A DNA stretch of 64,000 nt from Rhizorhabdus phycosphaerae (GCF_011044255.1 NZ_CP049107.1:3779001-3843000), one strand, 5' to 3'; counted from the stretch's first letter, positions 8,131 to 18,175 are shown. The notes: generated by a model from the letters alone, not told the origin. Numbers and translations are program-made.

Positions 8131-10218
8131 ATGAACAGGAGTGTAGGCGGAGCAGCAGCGGCCGAACGCAGCGCCGCGCAGGCGCGGCTGCCGCTATTCC
8201 TGTTGTCGTTTCGAAACCGTGATGAGTTGGCGGCGCTGGCTGAAAGCGCCGGTCGCTCGGTCATTGCCGCACGGCGTGCCGACTCGGCGGAGCGTCGCTT
8301 CATCGCCTCGGGTGCCTCGGTCGCGCTCGTCGACGCGCGCGGCGCCGTCGACGAGGGTTTCGCGCTGTGCCGTGCACTGGCGGGCGGAACGAGTTCGACC
8401 GGCGCGGCATTGCTGGTCATCGTCGATGAGCCTGGCCAGCTCGACGCGATGCTCGATGCCGGGGCGACCCATTATCTCGTCGGGAAGGTCGATGGCGATA
8501 CGCTGCGCACCGCGCTCGATTTCGCCGACCGCTTCGTGGAGCGGCTTGCCGGCGGCGGCCGAGCCGCCTCGGCCCGCGCTTCGTTGCGACTGTCCGAATC
8601 GGAGGCCTGGATCTGGAAGCCGGGTGACAGATTCCTCACGCTGAGCAGCGCGCTTGCCAACCGCATCGGCGCGGGCAGCGAGACGGTGCCGATGGCGATG
8701 CTGTTTCGCATCATGGACCGCTCCAGCCGGCGCATGGCGCGGCAGGCGATCGACCGGCTTCTGGCGACCCGCCAGTCGACCGCGTTCGCGCATGACAGCC
8801 GGTTGCATGGGGACAGGCTTGCCCACCATATCTCGTTCGACGAGGCGCGCGGCGCCGTCGTCGCATGGGTCGAGGTGACCAAGCCCGATGTCGAGCCTAT
8901 GCGCGACGAGGTCGATCCGCTGACCGGCCTTCCGGCAGTGGAGCGCGTCCGCGACTGGGTCGAGGAGCGGCTGGCGGACGAAGACGCGACGGGGCCCCGC
9001 TGCGCGCTGCTGATGCTGGGCATCATGCGCTTCGGCCTGGTCAACGCCGCCTTCGGACGCCCCACCGGTGACGCCGTGCTGCAGGGCGTCGCGCGCCGTA
9101 TCGAGCGGGTGATCGACCGGATCGGCATCAGCAACGCGATGATCGCGCGGACCGCCGGGTCCGAGTTCACCATAGCGCTTGGTCCGCCGGTCAGCGCCGA
9201 CAGCGCCGAACTGATCGCAAACCGTCTTGTCGAAAGCGTCGCCTGGCCGTTCGTCTCGGGCGATTCGCTGATCCCGTTGTCGTGCCGGGTCGGCATCGCC
9301 TCGACCGATGGGGAAGGGCGCCGCGACGTCGGGACGCTGTTCCAGCGCGCCTCGGCCGCACTCGCCGCCGCGAAACATGGCGATACCGGCATGGTCCGCG
9401 CGCTCGATGCCGATGCCGAGGCGGAGACGCACCGGCGCAACCAGCTGGAAATCGATCTCCGCCGGGCACTCGACCAGAATCAGATCGACATCCTGTTCCA
9501 GCCTCAGGTCGATATCGGCTCGGGCCTGATCGTCGGCGCGGAGGCGCTTGCGCGTTGGAAGCATCCGCTGCTGGGCGAGCTTGGCGCCGTGCCGCTGTTC
9601 GCGACCGCGGCGCGCTCGGATTTCGTCGTCCAGTTGTCGACCTATGTCCAGCAGAGGGCGCTGTCCGTCGCTGCGGCCTGGCCGGCGCATATGCGCGACC
9701 TGCGCGTGTCGGTAAATGTTACCGCTGCGGACATCGCGCGCACGAATTTCGTCGAGGATTTCCTCGCCCGTGTCGACGAGGCTGGCTTTCCGCGCGACCG
9801 GCTGACTGTCGAGGTGACCGAGAGCGGCCTGATCTCCGACCTTGGCGGTGCCGCCGAACTGCTCGCCCGGCTGCGCAGGGCCGGGCTGCGCGTCGCGATC
9901 GACGATTTCGGCACCGGCTATTCCAGCCTCGCCTATCTGAAGGCGCTACCGCTCGACTATCTCAAGATCGACAAGACGCTGGCCGCCGACATCACCGGGT
10001 CGACCCGCGATCGCATCGTCGTGCGCGGCGTGATCGACATGGCGCGGTCGCTCGGCCTTCAGGTGATCACCGAGGGGGTCGAGACGACCGCGCAGCTGGC
10101 GCTGCTCGCCCGCGAGGGCTGCAACCTCTATCAGGGCTATCTCTGCTCTCCGCCGGTCGATAGCCGCTCGCTCGAGGCGCTGATCGTCGAGCGTCGCGAT
10201 CCTGTTACTGCCGCCTGA
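8131..10218 (+). CDS. GGDEF-EAL protein with degenerate GGDEF; probable c-di-GMP phosphodiesterase
   Basis: 695 aa cytoplasmic signalling protein with no obvious membrane helix. Residues about 20-140 resemble a response-regulator receiver fold (VALVDARGA, then LVGK near residue 118). A linker or PAS-like region runs to about 265. A GGDEF domain follows (about 270-420), in which the active-site signature is AGSEF at residues 342-346, so cyclase activity is unlikely. The C-terminal EAL domain has EAL at 471-473, DDFGTGYSSL and EGVET, so phosphodiesterase activity is plausible. It is transcribed divergently from moaA. The ATG lacks a strong Shine-Dalgarno sequence. Its stop is six bases from the mfd stop (convergent). 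Confidence 0.9.
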   Translation: MNRSVGGAAAAERSAAQARLPLFLLSFRNRDELAALAESAGRSVIAARRADSAERRFIASGASVALVDARGAVDEGFALCRALAGGTSSTGAALLVIVDEPGQLDAMLDAGATHYLVGKVDGDTLRTALDFADRFVERLAGGGRAASARASLRLSESEAWIWKPGDRFLTLSSALANRIGAGSETVPMAMLFRIMDRSSRRMARQAIDRLLATRQSTAFAHDSRLHGDRLAHHISFDEARGAVVAWVEVTKPDVEPMRDEVDPLTGLPAVERVRDWVEERLADEDATGPRCALLMLGIMRFGLVNAAFGRPTGDAVLQGVARRIERVIDRIGISNAMIARTAGSEFTIALGPPVSADSAELIANRLVESVAWPFVSGDSLIPLSCRVGIASTDGEGRRDVGTLFQRASAALAAAKHGDTGMVRALDADAEAETHRRNQLEIDLRRALDQNQIDILFQPQVDIGSGLIVGAEALARWKHPLLGELGAVPLFATAARSDFVVQLSTYVQQRALSVAAAWPAHMRDLRVSVNVTAADIARTNFVEDFLARVDEAGFPRDRLTVEVTESGLISDLGGAAELLARLRRAGLRVAIDDFGTGYSSLAYLKALPLDYLKIDKTLAADITGSTRDRIVVRGVIDMARSLGLQVITEGVETTAQLALLAREGCNLYQGYLCSPPVDSRSLEALIVERRDPVTAA

Positions 10219-10224
10219 TCTCGA

Positions 10225-13200
10225 TCAGGCGAGGATCTTCGCCAGACCCCGTGAAAGCTGCAACGCGCCGTTGAGCCGCATCGACGGCTCGGGCCAGTTG
10301 CGGGTGATCACCAGGCGGTGGTCGGGCCGCAGCCGCGCACTGTCCTTCAGCCGCTCGACATAGGCCAGCAGGCCGGCGAGATCCGGGAACTGGTCCTCAT
10401 GGAAGGCGACCAGCGCCCCGCGTGGCCCGGTGTCCATCTTCGCCACGCAGGCCTTCCGGCAGTTCAGCTTGATCTCCATGACCGTCAGCAGATTTTCGGT
10501 GGGGGCGGGCAGCTTGCCGAAGCGATCGATCAGCTCGGCGGCGAAGGACTCGATCTCCGCCTTGTTCTCCAGCTCGTTGATCCGTCGATAGAGGCCCATC
10601 CGCAGATCCAGATCCGGGACATAATCGTCGGGTATCAGGATCGCCGCGTCGACGTTGATCTGCGGCGAGAAGTCGGTCGGCCGTGCCTTGGCGTGGCCGC
10701 CGGCCTTCGCCTCCAGGATCGCCTCCTCCAGCATCGACTGATAGAGTTCGAAGCCGACTTCCTTGATGTGGCCCGATTGTTCGTCGCCCAGCAGATTGCC
10801 CGCGCCGCGAATGTCGAGATCGTGGCTAGCGATCTGGAATCCCGCCCCCAGCGTGTCGAGATTCTGCAGGATGTGCAGACGCTTCTCGGCCGTTTCGGTC
10901 AGGCGGCCGTCGCCAGTCGTCAGATAGGCATATGCACGCGTCTTCGAACGGCCGACGCGGCCGCGCAGCTGATAGAGCTGCGCCAGGCCGAACCTGTCGG
11001 CACGATTGACGATCAGCGTGTTCGCGCTGGGAATGTCGAGGCCGCTTTCGACGATCGTGGTCGATATGAGGACGTCGAACTTCTTGTCGTAGAAGGCGGA
11101 CATGCGCTCCTCGACTTCGCTCGGCGCCATCTGCCCATGGGCGACGACATAGCTGATCTCAGGCACCTGTTTGCGCAGATACTCCTCGATATCGGGCAGG
11201 TCCTTCACGCGCGGCGTCACGAGGAAGCTCTGCCCGCCGCGATAATGTTCGCGCAGCAGCGCCTCGCGGACGACGACCTCGTCCCAGGGCGCGACATAGG
11301 TCCGCACGGCGAGGCGGTCGACCGGCGGCGTCTGGATCACGCTCAGCTCGCGCAGGCCCGACATCGCCATCTGCAAGGTGCGCGGGATCGGCGTCGCCGT
11401 GAGCGTCAGCATGTGGACGTCGGTCTTGAGCGCCTTGAGCCGTTCCTTGTGGGTGACGCCGAAGCGCTGCTCTTCATCGACGATGACGAGGCCCAGCCGC
11501 TTGAACTCGATCCCTTTGGACAACAGGGCATGGGTGCCGACGACGATGTCGATCGATCCGCTGGCAAGGCCCTCCTTGGTCCGCTTCGCCTCGCCCGAGG
11601 TGACCAGGCGCGAAAGATGCCCGATGTTGACGGGCAGGCCGTGGAAGCGATCGACGAAATTGCGATAATGCTGGCGGGCGAGCAGCGTGGTCGGGCAGAT
11701 CAGCGCGACCTGCAACCCGCCGAGTGCCGCGACGAAGGCGGCGCGCAGCGCCACCTCGGTCTTGCCGAAGCCGACATCGCCGCAGACGAGACGGTCCATC
11801 GGCTTGCCCGCCGCGAGATCCTCGATCACGTCGGCGATGGCGCGTTCCTGGTCCTCGGTCTCCTGATAGGGGAAGCGGTCGACGAATTCGTTATAGCCGC
11901 TTTCCGGCTCGACCGTCTCGCCCGGGCGCAGGGCGCGTTCGGCGGCGGTCTTGATGAGCTCGCCCGCGATCTCGCGGATGCGCTCCTTCATGCGGGCCTT
12001 GCGCGCCTGCCAGGCCGCGCCGCCCAGCTTGTCGAGCGTCACGCCCTCGCTCTCCGCGCCGTAGCGGCTGAGCACGTCGATATTCTCGACCGGCACGTAG
12101 AGCTTGTCTCCGCCCGAATAGCTCAGCGCAACGCAGGCATGTGGCGCCTTGGCGACGGGGATCGACGTCAGCCCTTCGTAGCGGCCGATGCCATGGTCGC
12201 TGTGGACCACCAGATCGCCCGGGCTGAGCGTCGCCAGTTCGGCAAGGAAGGCGTCGGCCGACTTCTTGCGTTTCTGCCGGCGGACGAGGCGGTCGCCGAG
12301 CATGTCCTGCTCGGTGAGCAGGGCGACGTCGCCGCTGGTAAAGCCATGATCGAGAGGAAGGACGGCGAGTGCGACCCTGCGGCGTCGAGCGCCGAGCGAC
12401 TTGCCGCCGGATACCGCACCGAGCGCGGCCTGCCAGTCGTCGACGGCTTCCGCCGTGTCGAGACCATGCTCCTTCAGCAGCCCGGCGAGACGCTCGCGCG
12501 AGCCGTTCGAATAGCTGGCGAGGATGACACGCTTGCCCGCCTTGGCGAGCGCTTCGACATGCTCGACGACGGCGTCGTAGATGTTGACGCCCTGTGTCCG
12601 CTCCGGCGCGAAGTCGCGCGCGGATTCGACCTCCAGGTCGATGACGCGGGAGGATTCGGGTTCGGCGAAGGGTGTGACGAGATGGATGGGCCGGTCGGCG
12701 ACCAGCGTCGCCCACTCCTCCGCGCCCAGATAAAGTTCATCGGGTTCGAGCGGCCTGTAGCTGCCTGGGTCCGCGCTGCGGGCCCGCACGCGGTTCGCAT
12801 GATAGTCGGCGATAGCCTCGAAGCGGGCTTCGGCGGCCTTGTTGGTGCCCGCCTCGCGCAGGACGAGATCTTCGGCCGACAGATGGTCGGCGAGCGTCGC
12901 CAGCCGCTCCTCGAACAAAGGAAGCCAATGGTCCATGCCCGCCAGCCGCCGTCCGTCGGAAACGGCCTGGTAGAGCGGATCGCCGGTGGCGTTGGCGCCG
13001 AACCGCTCCCGGTAGCGGCCACGGAAGCGCTTGATCGTCTCTTCGTCCAGCAGGGCCTCGGCGGCGGGCAGCAGCGTGAAGCCGTCGATCGCGCCGATGG
13101 TGCGCTGGTCGGCGGTGTCGAACTGGCGGACGCTCTCGATCTCGTCGCCGAAGAAGTCGAGGCGGAGCGGATGCTGCTCGCCCGACGGAAAGAGGTCGAC

Positions 13201-13713
13201 GATGCCGCCGCGTACGGCGAACTCGCCGGGGTCGGTCACCGTGTCGGTGCGGACATAGCCGTTCGTCTGCAGCAAGGTGGTGAGGCGGTCGAGATCGATC
13301 CGCTCGCCGGGCGCGAGCCTCGCGACGAGCTGGCGAATGCGGAACGGCGTCAGGACCCGCTGCGTCGCCGCCTGCACGGTCGTGACGACAAGCGAAGGAG
13401 CTTTCGGCTTCGACTGAAGGGCGTGCAGCGTGGCGAGGCGCTCGGCCGTGCCGCGCAGCGTCGGGCTTGCCCGGTCATAAGGCAGGCAGTCCCAGCCCGG
13501 AAAGGTCAGCACCGAAAGCTCCGGCGCGAAATATCGGGCGGCATCGGCCAGCGACTGCATCGCCTGGTCGTCGGATGTCACGAACACCGCGCGTCCGTTT
13601 CGCCCTGCGACCGCACGCGCCAGGTCCGCGACCAGCCAGGGCTGGAAACCCGCCGGAGCGCGCGAGAGGGTCAGCGGCTCGGTGGCCTTCACGATGCGGA
13701 GAAAATCGGTCAT
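10225..13713 (-). CDS. mfd: Transcription-repair coupling factor Mfd
   Basis: Large ATP-dependent DNA translocase (1162 aa) that removes RNA polymerase stalled at lesions and recruits UvrA. It has the N-terminal UvrB-like region, a central CarD-like RNA-polymerase-interacting domain (HSDHGIGRYEGL), a helicase core with Walker A GDVGFGKTEVA, the box VIVDEEQRFGV, TATPIPRTLQMA and QLRGRVGRS, and the C-terminal TRCF domain. Length is normal for the family. sdhE and recG lie immediately beyond; mfd and sdhE are in the same direction with an 83-base gap, a common arrangement in alphaproteobacteria. Confidence 0.97.
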   Translation of the reverse strand: MTDFLRIVKATEPLTLSRAPAGFQPWLVADLARAVAGRNGRAVFVTSDDQAMQSLADAARYFAPELSVLTFPGWDCLPYDRASPTLRGTAERLATLHALQSKPKAPSLVVTTVQAATQRVLTPFRIRQLVARLAPGERIDLDRLTTLLQTNGYVRTDTVTDPGEFAVRGGIVDLFPSGEQHPLRLDFFGDEIESVRQFDTADQRTIGAIDGFTLLPAAEALLDEETIKRFRGRYRERFGANATGDPLYQAVSDGRRLAGMDHWLPLFEERLATLADHLSAEDLVLREAGTNKAAEARFEAIADYHANRVRARSADPGSYRPLEPDELYLGAEEWATLVADRPIHLVTPFAEPESSRVIDLEVESARDFAPERTQGVNIYDAVVEHVEALAKAGKRVILASYSNGSRERLAGLLKEHGLDTAEAVDDWQAALGAVSGGKSLGARRRRVALAVLPLDHGFTSGDVALLTEQDMLGDRLVRRQKRKKSADAFLAELATLSPGDLVVHSDHGIGRYEGLTSIPVAKAPHACVALSYSGGDKLYVPVENIDVLSRYGAESEGVTLDKLGGAAWQARKARMKERIREIAGELIKTAAERALRPGETVEPESGYNEFVDRFPYQETEDQERAIADVIEDLAAGKPMDRLVCGDVGFGKTEVALRAAFVAALGGLQVALICPTTLLARQHYRNFVDRFHGLPVNIGHLSRLVTSGEAKRTKEGLASGSIDIVVGTHALLSKGIEFKRLGLVIVDEEQRFGVTHKERLKALKTDVHMLTLTATPIPRTLQMAMSGLRELSVIQTPPVDRLAVRTYVAPWDEVVVREALLREHYRGGQSFLVTPRVKDLPDIEEYLRKQVPEISYVVAHGQMAPSEVEERMSAFYDKKFDVLISTTIVESGLDIPSANTLIVNRADRFGLAQLYQLRGRVGRSKTRAYAYLTTGDGRLTETAEKRLHILQNLDTLGAGFQIASHDLDIRGAGNLLGDEQSGHIKEVGFELYQSMLEEAILEAKAGGHAKARPTDFSPQINVDAAILIPDDYVPDLDLRMGLYRRINELENKAEIESFAAELIDRFGKLPAPTENLLTVMEIKLNCRKACVAKMDTGPRGALVAFHEDQFPDLAGLLAYVERLKDSARLRPDHRLVITRNWPEPSMRLNGALQLSRGLAKILA

Positions 13714-13796
13714 GCGGCTTTCATCGAGGAAATGGCGTGCGGACGGTGCGGCGAACGGGGCCGCCTCGGCGCATCAAGGGACATGGCACATCGCGG

Positions 13797-14069
13797 TCAG
13801 TGCGGCACTTCGACATAGTCGACGCGCTGCATCCGCTCCATCAGCGGGCCTTGCCATTGGTCGGGCACGTCGATCGTGCGCATGATCCAGCCAAGGATGT
13901 CGGCATCCTCCTGCCCGAGCAGCCCTTCGAACCAGTCGAGCTCGGCGCCCGACCATTCGGCGTGGAAGCGATCGAAGAAGCAACCGATCATATAGTCGGC
14001 CTCGCGCGTGCCGCGGTGCCAGGCACGGAAACGGAGGCGCTTCAGACGGTCTTCCTGGTTCATGTTCAT
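13797..14069 (-). CDS. sdhE: Succinate dehydrogenase assembly factor 2 family (SdhE-like)
   Basis: Small soluble protein (90 aa from this start) of the SdhE/YgfY/SDH5 family, which promotes covalent flavinylation of the SdhA subunit. The hallmark RGTREADYMIG segment near residue 20 matches the family RGxxExD motif, followed by WFEGLLGQEDADILGW. An in-frame upstream ATG at 14153 would add 28 residues rich in Arg and Pro with no family resemblance, so the internal ATG at 14069 (or 14063) is preferred. It is divergent from recG. Confidence 0.88.
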   Translation of the reverse strand: MNMNQEDRLKRLRFRAWHRGTREADYMIGCFFDRFHAEWSGAELDWFEGLLGQEDADILGWIMRTIDVPDQWQGPLMERMQRVDYVEVPH

Positions 14070-14209
14070 CCCGTGGCGATGGTCTGTTGGCGGCATGGCG
14101 GCGGCGGGCGGTTGGCAAGCCCGTCGGCGAAAGGATAGGAGGGACATAAGCATTTTCCGCCGGGGTGCAATCGACCCGCGCGGCGGAAAATGCGAGAGCG
14201 ACAGAATCG

Positions 14210-16270
14210 ATGCGACCCGAAATCCTCAACCCTCTCTTCGCAGAAGTCGAAACGCTCAAGGGCGTCGGCCCGGCGCTTGCCAAGCCGCTGCGCAAGCTGG
14301 CGCTGGACCGCGCCATCGACCTGCTGTTCCATCTGCCGACGGGCGCGATCGAACGGAAGCGGGTCGACGAGCTCGACGCGCAGGATGCGGGCAGGGTGAT
14401 CACGGTCGAGGTCGTTCCGACGAGCTACAGGGCTTCGGCGGGGCGCGGGCCCTTTCGTGTAGGCGTCACCGATCCGGTGGGGAACGTGCTCAACCTCGTC
14501 TATTTCGGGGGCAATCCCGGCTGGGCGAAGAAGTTGCTGCCGATCGGCGAGAAGCGGACGGTCTCGGGCAAGCTCGAATTGTACGGGCAGGACATGCAGA
14601 TGATCCATCCCGACCATGTCCTGCCGCCCGAAGAGGCTGTCGACCTGCCCCTAAGGGAGCCGGTCTATCCGCTGTCCGAAGGGCTGACATCGCGGCGACT
14701 GGGCCAACTGGTCGATCAGGCGCTGGCGCGCGCGCCGTCGCTGTCCGAATGGATCGAGCCGGGCTTGCTTGCGGCGCGCGGCTGGCCTGCGTGGCGCGAG
14801 GCGCTGCTGCGCGTCCATGCCGATCCGCAGGACGAGATGGCACGACAGCGGCTCGCCTATGACGAACTGTTCGCGAACCAGCTGGCGCTGATGCTCGTGC
14901 GCGCCTCGTCGCGGCGGCGGCGGGGCATGCCGTTGCGCGGCGACGGGCGCCTGCGCGACATGCTCAAGCTGCCTTACACGCCTACCGGCGCGCAGAGCCG
15001 ATCCATCGCGGAGATCGAGGGCGATCTGGTCCAGGCGACGCCGATGACGCGCCTGCTCCAGGGCGACGTCGGGGCGGGCAAGACGCTGGTTGCCACGATG
15101 GCGCTGCTGGTCGCGGTCGAGGCCGGGGCGCAGGGCGCGATGCTCGCCCCGACCGAAATCCTTGCACGGCAGCATTATGAGACGCTGCGCCGGACGCTGG
15201 CCGGCCTGCCGGTCAATGTCGCGATCCTGACCGGGCGCGAGAAGGGCAAGGCACGCGAAGCGACGCTTATGGGTCTGGCCGATGGCTCGATCGACATACT
15301 CGTCGGCACGCATGCGATCTTTCAGGAGAAGGTCGGCTATCGCAATCTCGGACTCGCCGTGGTCGACGAGCAGCACCGCTTCGGCGTCGCGCAGCGGATG
15401 ATGCTGCAGTCCAAGGCCGAGCGGCCACCGCACCTGCTGGTGATGACCGCAACCCCGATCCCGCGCACGCTGACGCTCAGCCATTATGGCGAGATGGACG
15501 TCAGCAGGCTCGACGAGATGCCGCCGGGCCGCCAGCCGATCGAGACGCGGGTCATCTCGGGCGAGCGGCTCGACGAGATCGTCCAGGCGCTGGGCCGGCA
15601 CATGGCCAAGGGCGGGCAGGCCTATTGGGTCTGTCCGTTGGTCGAGGAGAGCGAGCAGTCCGATCTTGCCGCCGCCGAGAGCCGTGCCGAAAGCCTGCGC
15701 CAGCTGTTCGGCGATCGGGTCGGCGTGGTCCATGGCCGCATGAAGGGGCCAGAAAAGGACGCCGTGATGGCCGACTTTTCGGCTGGGCGGCTGGGGGTAC
15801 TCGTCGCCACTACGGTTATCGAGGTCGGCGTCGACGTGCCCAATGCGACGCTGATGATCATCGAAGGCGCGGACCGCTTCGGCCTTGCCCAGCTGCACCA
15901 GTTGCGCGGGCGGGTCGGACGCGGCGACCAGCATTCAATTTGTCTGCTGCTTCGCGGCAATGCCCTGTCGGAAACCGCGCGCGCCCGCCTGGCGCTGATG
16001 CGCGAGACCAATGACGGTTTCCGCATCGCCGAGGAAGATCTGCGGCTGCGCGGAGCGGGTGAGATATTGGGTACGCGCCAGTCCGGTGAGGCTGCGTTCC
16101 GCCTCGCGGGCCCCGAGCGGACGGCGGCGCTGATCGAGACGGCGACGCAGGATGCGCGCCTGCTGGTCGATCGCGACGGTGGGCTCGACGGGGAGCGGGG
16201 GCAGGCGGCGCGAACGGCGCTTTATCTTTTCGAACGGGATGCGGCCGTCGGGCTTCTGCGGGCCGGTTGA
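14210..16270 (+). CDS. recG: ATP-dependent DNA helicase RecG
   Basis: Branch-migrating helicase (686 aa) that remodels stalled forks and Holliday junctions. An N-terminal wedge/OB domain (about residues 60-180) begins after KGVGPALAKPLRKL; the helicase core has Walker A GDVGAGKT, VVDEQHRFGV, MTATPIPRTL, and QLHQLRGRVGRG. An in-frame GTG at 14165 would add 15 unlikely residues, so the ATG at 14210 is chosen. Divergent from sdhE. Confidence 0.96.
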   Translation: MRPEILNPLFAEVETLKGVGPALAKPLRKLALDRAIDLLFHLPTGAIERKRVDELDAQDAGRVITVEVVPTSYRASAGRGPFRVGVTDPVGNVLNLVYFGGNPGWAKKLLPIGEKRTVSGKLELYGQDMQMIHPDHVLPPEEAVDLPLREPVYPLSEGLTSRRLGQLVDQALARAPSLSEWIEPGLLAARGWPAWREALLRVHADPQDEMARQRLAYDELFANQLALMLVRASSRRRRGMPLRGDGRLRDMLKLPYTPTGAQSRSIAEIEGDLVQATPMTRLLQGDVGAGKTLVATMALLVAVEAGAQGAMLAPTEILARQHYETLRRTLAGLPVNVAILTGREKGKAREATLMGLADGSIDILVGTHAIFQEKVGYRNLGLAVVDEQHRFGVAQRMMLQSKAERPPHLLVMTATPIPRTLTLSHYGEMDVSRLDEMPPGRQPIETRVISGERLDEIVQALGRHMAKGGQAYWVCPLVEESEQSDLAAAESRAESLRQLFGDRVGVVHGRMKGPEKDAVMADFSAGRLGVLVATTVIEVGVDVPNATLMIIEGADRFGLAQLHQLRGRVGRGDQHSICLLLRGNALSETARARLALMRETNDGFRIAEEDLRLRGAGEILGTRQSGEAAFRLAGPERTAALIETATQDARLLVDRDGGLDGERGQAARTALYLFERDAAVGLLRAG

Positions 16271-16283
16271 GCAGGGCAGGCAA

Positions 16284-16313
16284 GGGGCGGCACGCTGGAG
16301 GACGCACCGCCCC
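16284..16313. terminator. GC-rich inverted repeat between recG and PilZ gene
   Basis: Arms GGGGCGG (16284-16290) and CCGCCCC (16307-16313) with a 16-base loop lie between convergent recG and the PilZ gene. There is no T-run, so an intrinsic terminator function is only a possibility. Confidence 0.35.
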
Positions 16314-16321
16314 GGCCGGGA

Positions 16322-16693
16322 TCAGCCCATCGGCCAGCGCTGCCGCTTCGCCCGCGCGGCATTGAGCATGGCCATATAGGCATATTCGTCGATCGGACGG
16401 ATGAACTCCGCGCCGACGCGTCCTCCCAGCGACCAGACCACCCGTGCCGACACCTGACCCAGTCGTGGCAGTGCCAGCCGCACGATCGAGTCCTTGGGGG
16501 TCTGTCCATATTCGCGAACCATGAAGCCGAGCATCGAGATGTTGACGAGCAGCACGTCGCTTGCGCGGTTGTCCTGGGTGAACATGCGCGTCGGCAAGGC
16601 GACCTCGTCGCGGGGCGCGCGACGCTGCTCGGCATATTTGGCGTCGTCATCTTCGCCGACGCCGGTCGGAAGCTTCTGCGCGATGTGGTTCAT
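16322..16693 (-). CDS. PilZ domain protein (c-di-GMP receptor candidate)
   Basis: 123 aa single-domain PilZ protein. Both nucleotide-binding signatures are visible: RxxxR at Arg24-Arg28 and the N/DxSxxG motif NISMLG at residues 51-56, so binding of c-di-GMP is plausible. It stands alone, convergent with recG; the GGDEF/EAL proteins elsewhere in the window are possible suppliers of the signal but are not linked in an operon. The output target is unknown. Confidence 0.88.
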   Translation of the reverse strand: MNHIAQKLPTGVGEDDDAKYAEQRRAPRDEVALPTRMFTQDNRASDVLLVNISMLGFMVREYGQTPKDSIVRLALPRLGQVSARVVWSLGGRVGAEFIRPIDEYAYMAMLNAARAKRQRWPMG

Positions 16694-16840
16694 GCTCTCA
16701 TGCCCTTTTCTGGTGTCATGAGGATCGGCCCGCGCCTTTGCCAGGACCTTAAATTTTACGGTTAGTCCTTGGTTAAGCGCGAATAGGACCGGGCGTTTCT
16801 AGGCCGAAAGTCTTAAAGACGTGCTTGCCGCAGCGTCAGG

Positions 16841-18118
16841 TCACCGTCGGAGTTCGGTCGGCAGGAAGGGCTGGGAGATGATCTGCTCCATCCGCTTCCA
16901 GCGCGCGGCTGCGTCGGCACCGCTGCGGTCGAGATCCCTGGTCACCATGTCCTGGCCGAGTCCGTAGTTGATGACGTAGCTGCGATATTGTTCGGTGAAA
17001 CGCAGCGACTGCTCCGCGCGCTCGCGGCTCACCAGCTGATAGGCCTGGATCAGGTCCAGCGCCTTGTTGCGGTCGATCTTGCCGTCGAGATAGTCGGCCG
17101 CGATCGTCATGCGTGCGCCGGCGAGCTGATGCAGCAATGTCAGCAGCTGGTCGTAATCCTTGGCTGTGGCAGGATCGAGACCGGCAATCGGATAGAGCGT
17201 CTTCGCCTCGAACGCCGCGCGCTCTGCCCCCGGAAAGGCGAGCTCGATACCGGCATTGGCCGAGCCTTCCGCAATGAAGCTCTGTGGGCTGAACAGCGGA
17301 TAGACCGTGAACTCCACCCAACCTCTGGCGCGCGCCAGATTGCGTTCGAGCAGCATATTGAGGAGGTGGTGCCCCGGATAGCCCTCGTGGCAGCCGAGAT
17401 CGACGGCGCGGTCGATGCGGACGGGCAGGTCGGTGTTGACCTGGATCAGGCTGTGCGCGTCGCCCTTGTACCAGTTATAACCCGACCAGCTCTTGCCCTT
17501 GACGAGTTCCAGCTCGAACCGTTCCTGCTGCGGCATTGCGATATGCGCCGCACTGCGCGCGCGGCATTCGGCAATCGACGCGCGCATGACGGGCTCCAGC
17601 CGGTCTGCGGGGATGACGAAGCGGTTCTGCCAGGCATCGACGCGCTGCCACAGCGGACCTTCGCCGGGCACCAACGCGGCGACCTTCGCCACGATCGGGT
17701 CGTAGGCGGCCAGAGGATTGAGGGTGGGGCGGATGCCGAACAGGCCCTGCGCCTCGTCCACGAAGGCAAACTTCACCCCCGCCATCATTGCAAGCCGGGT
17801 TTCGGCGGCCTTGAGCTGTGCCAACAGGAACTGGCGACGCTGACGGTCCTCCGCCGACAGGCGACCGGGAGCGACTGCGGTCAACTCCCGGGAAAGACGT
17901 GCGGCCTCCGTGCGCAGGTCGGCGACCGCGCGCGGCTTGGCCTTGGCCTCCGCCGCCCAGTCGTCCGGTCCATAATAGGCGTCGACATAGCCGGGCTCGC
18001 GCTCGCCCGCCTCAAGCGACAGATGGACATAGGCTTCGGCGATGCCGTCGAGCGGGGAGGGTGCGCGCTTCGCACCGACAGCGAGCAGCATGGCAGCCGC
18101 GAGCAGCAGGAACCGCAT
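16841..18118 (-). CDS. DUF885 family protein, putative exported zinc hydrolase
   Basis: 425 aa protein with a short N-terminal signal peptide (MRFLLLAAAMLLAVGA). The motif HEGYPGHH at residues 244-251 fits the conserved HExxxHH metal site of the DUF885 family, which is distantly related to M32-type carboxypeptidases; no defined substrate is known. A second conserved segment, FIAEGSANAG (about residue 286), is also typical. It follows tyrS in the same direction after a 57-base gap containing a hairpin. Peptidase activity is inferred from the metal motif only. Confidence 0.8.
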   Translation of the reverse strand: MRFLLLAAAMLLAVGAKRAPSPLDGIAEAYVHLSLEAGEREPGYVDAYYGPDDWAAEAKAKPRAVADLRTEAARLSRELTAVAPGRLSAEDRQRRQFLLAQLKAAETRLAMMAGVKFAFVDEAQGLFGIRPTLNPLAAYDPIVAKVAALVPGEGPLWQRVDAWQNRFVIPADRLEPVMRASIAECRARSAAHIAMPQQERFELELVKGKSWSGYNWYKGDAHSLIQVNTDLPVRIDRAVDLGCHEGYPGHHLLNMLLERNLARARGWVEFTVYPLFSPQSFIAEGSANAGIELAFPGAERAAFEAKTLYPIAGLDPATAKDYDQLLTLLHQLAGARMTIAADYLDGKIDRNKALDLIQAYQLVSRERAEQSLRFTEQYRSYVINYGLGQDMVTRDLDRSGADAAARWKRMEQIISQPFLPTELRR

Positions 18119-18137
18119 ATTACACTCTCCTCTCGTC

Positions 18138-18153
18138 GGCCGGCTTTCCGGCC
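18138..18153 (-). terminator. Hairpin between tyrS and DUF885 gene
   Basis: Perfect repeat GGCCGG / CCGGCC with a 4-base loop, downstream of the tyrS stop and upstream of the DUF885 start. No T-run follows on the minus strand, so it may be a weak terminator or a leader hairpin. Confidence 0.35.
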
Positions 18154-18175
18154 TTCACGTTTGTCGGCGGATCGG

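Noticed and set aside
10318-13818. Very long plus-strand open frame opposite mfd
   Set aside because: Antisense to a clear mfd with all helicase motifs; its translation is Arg/Ala/Asp-rich without any domain. A GC-rich artefact.
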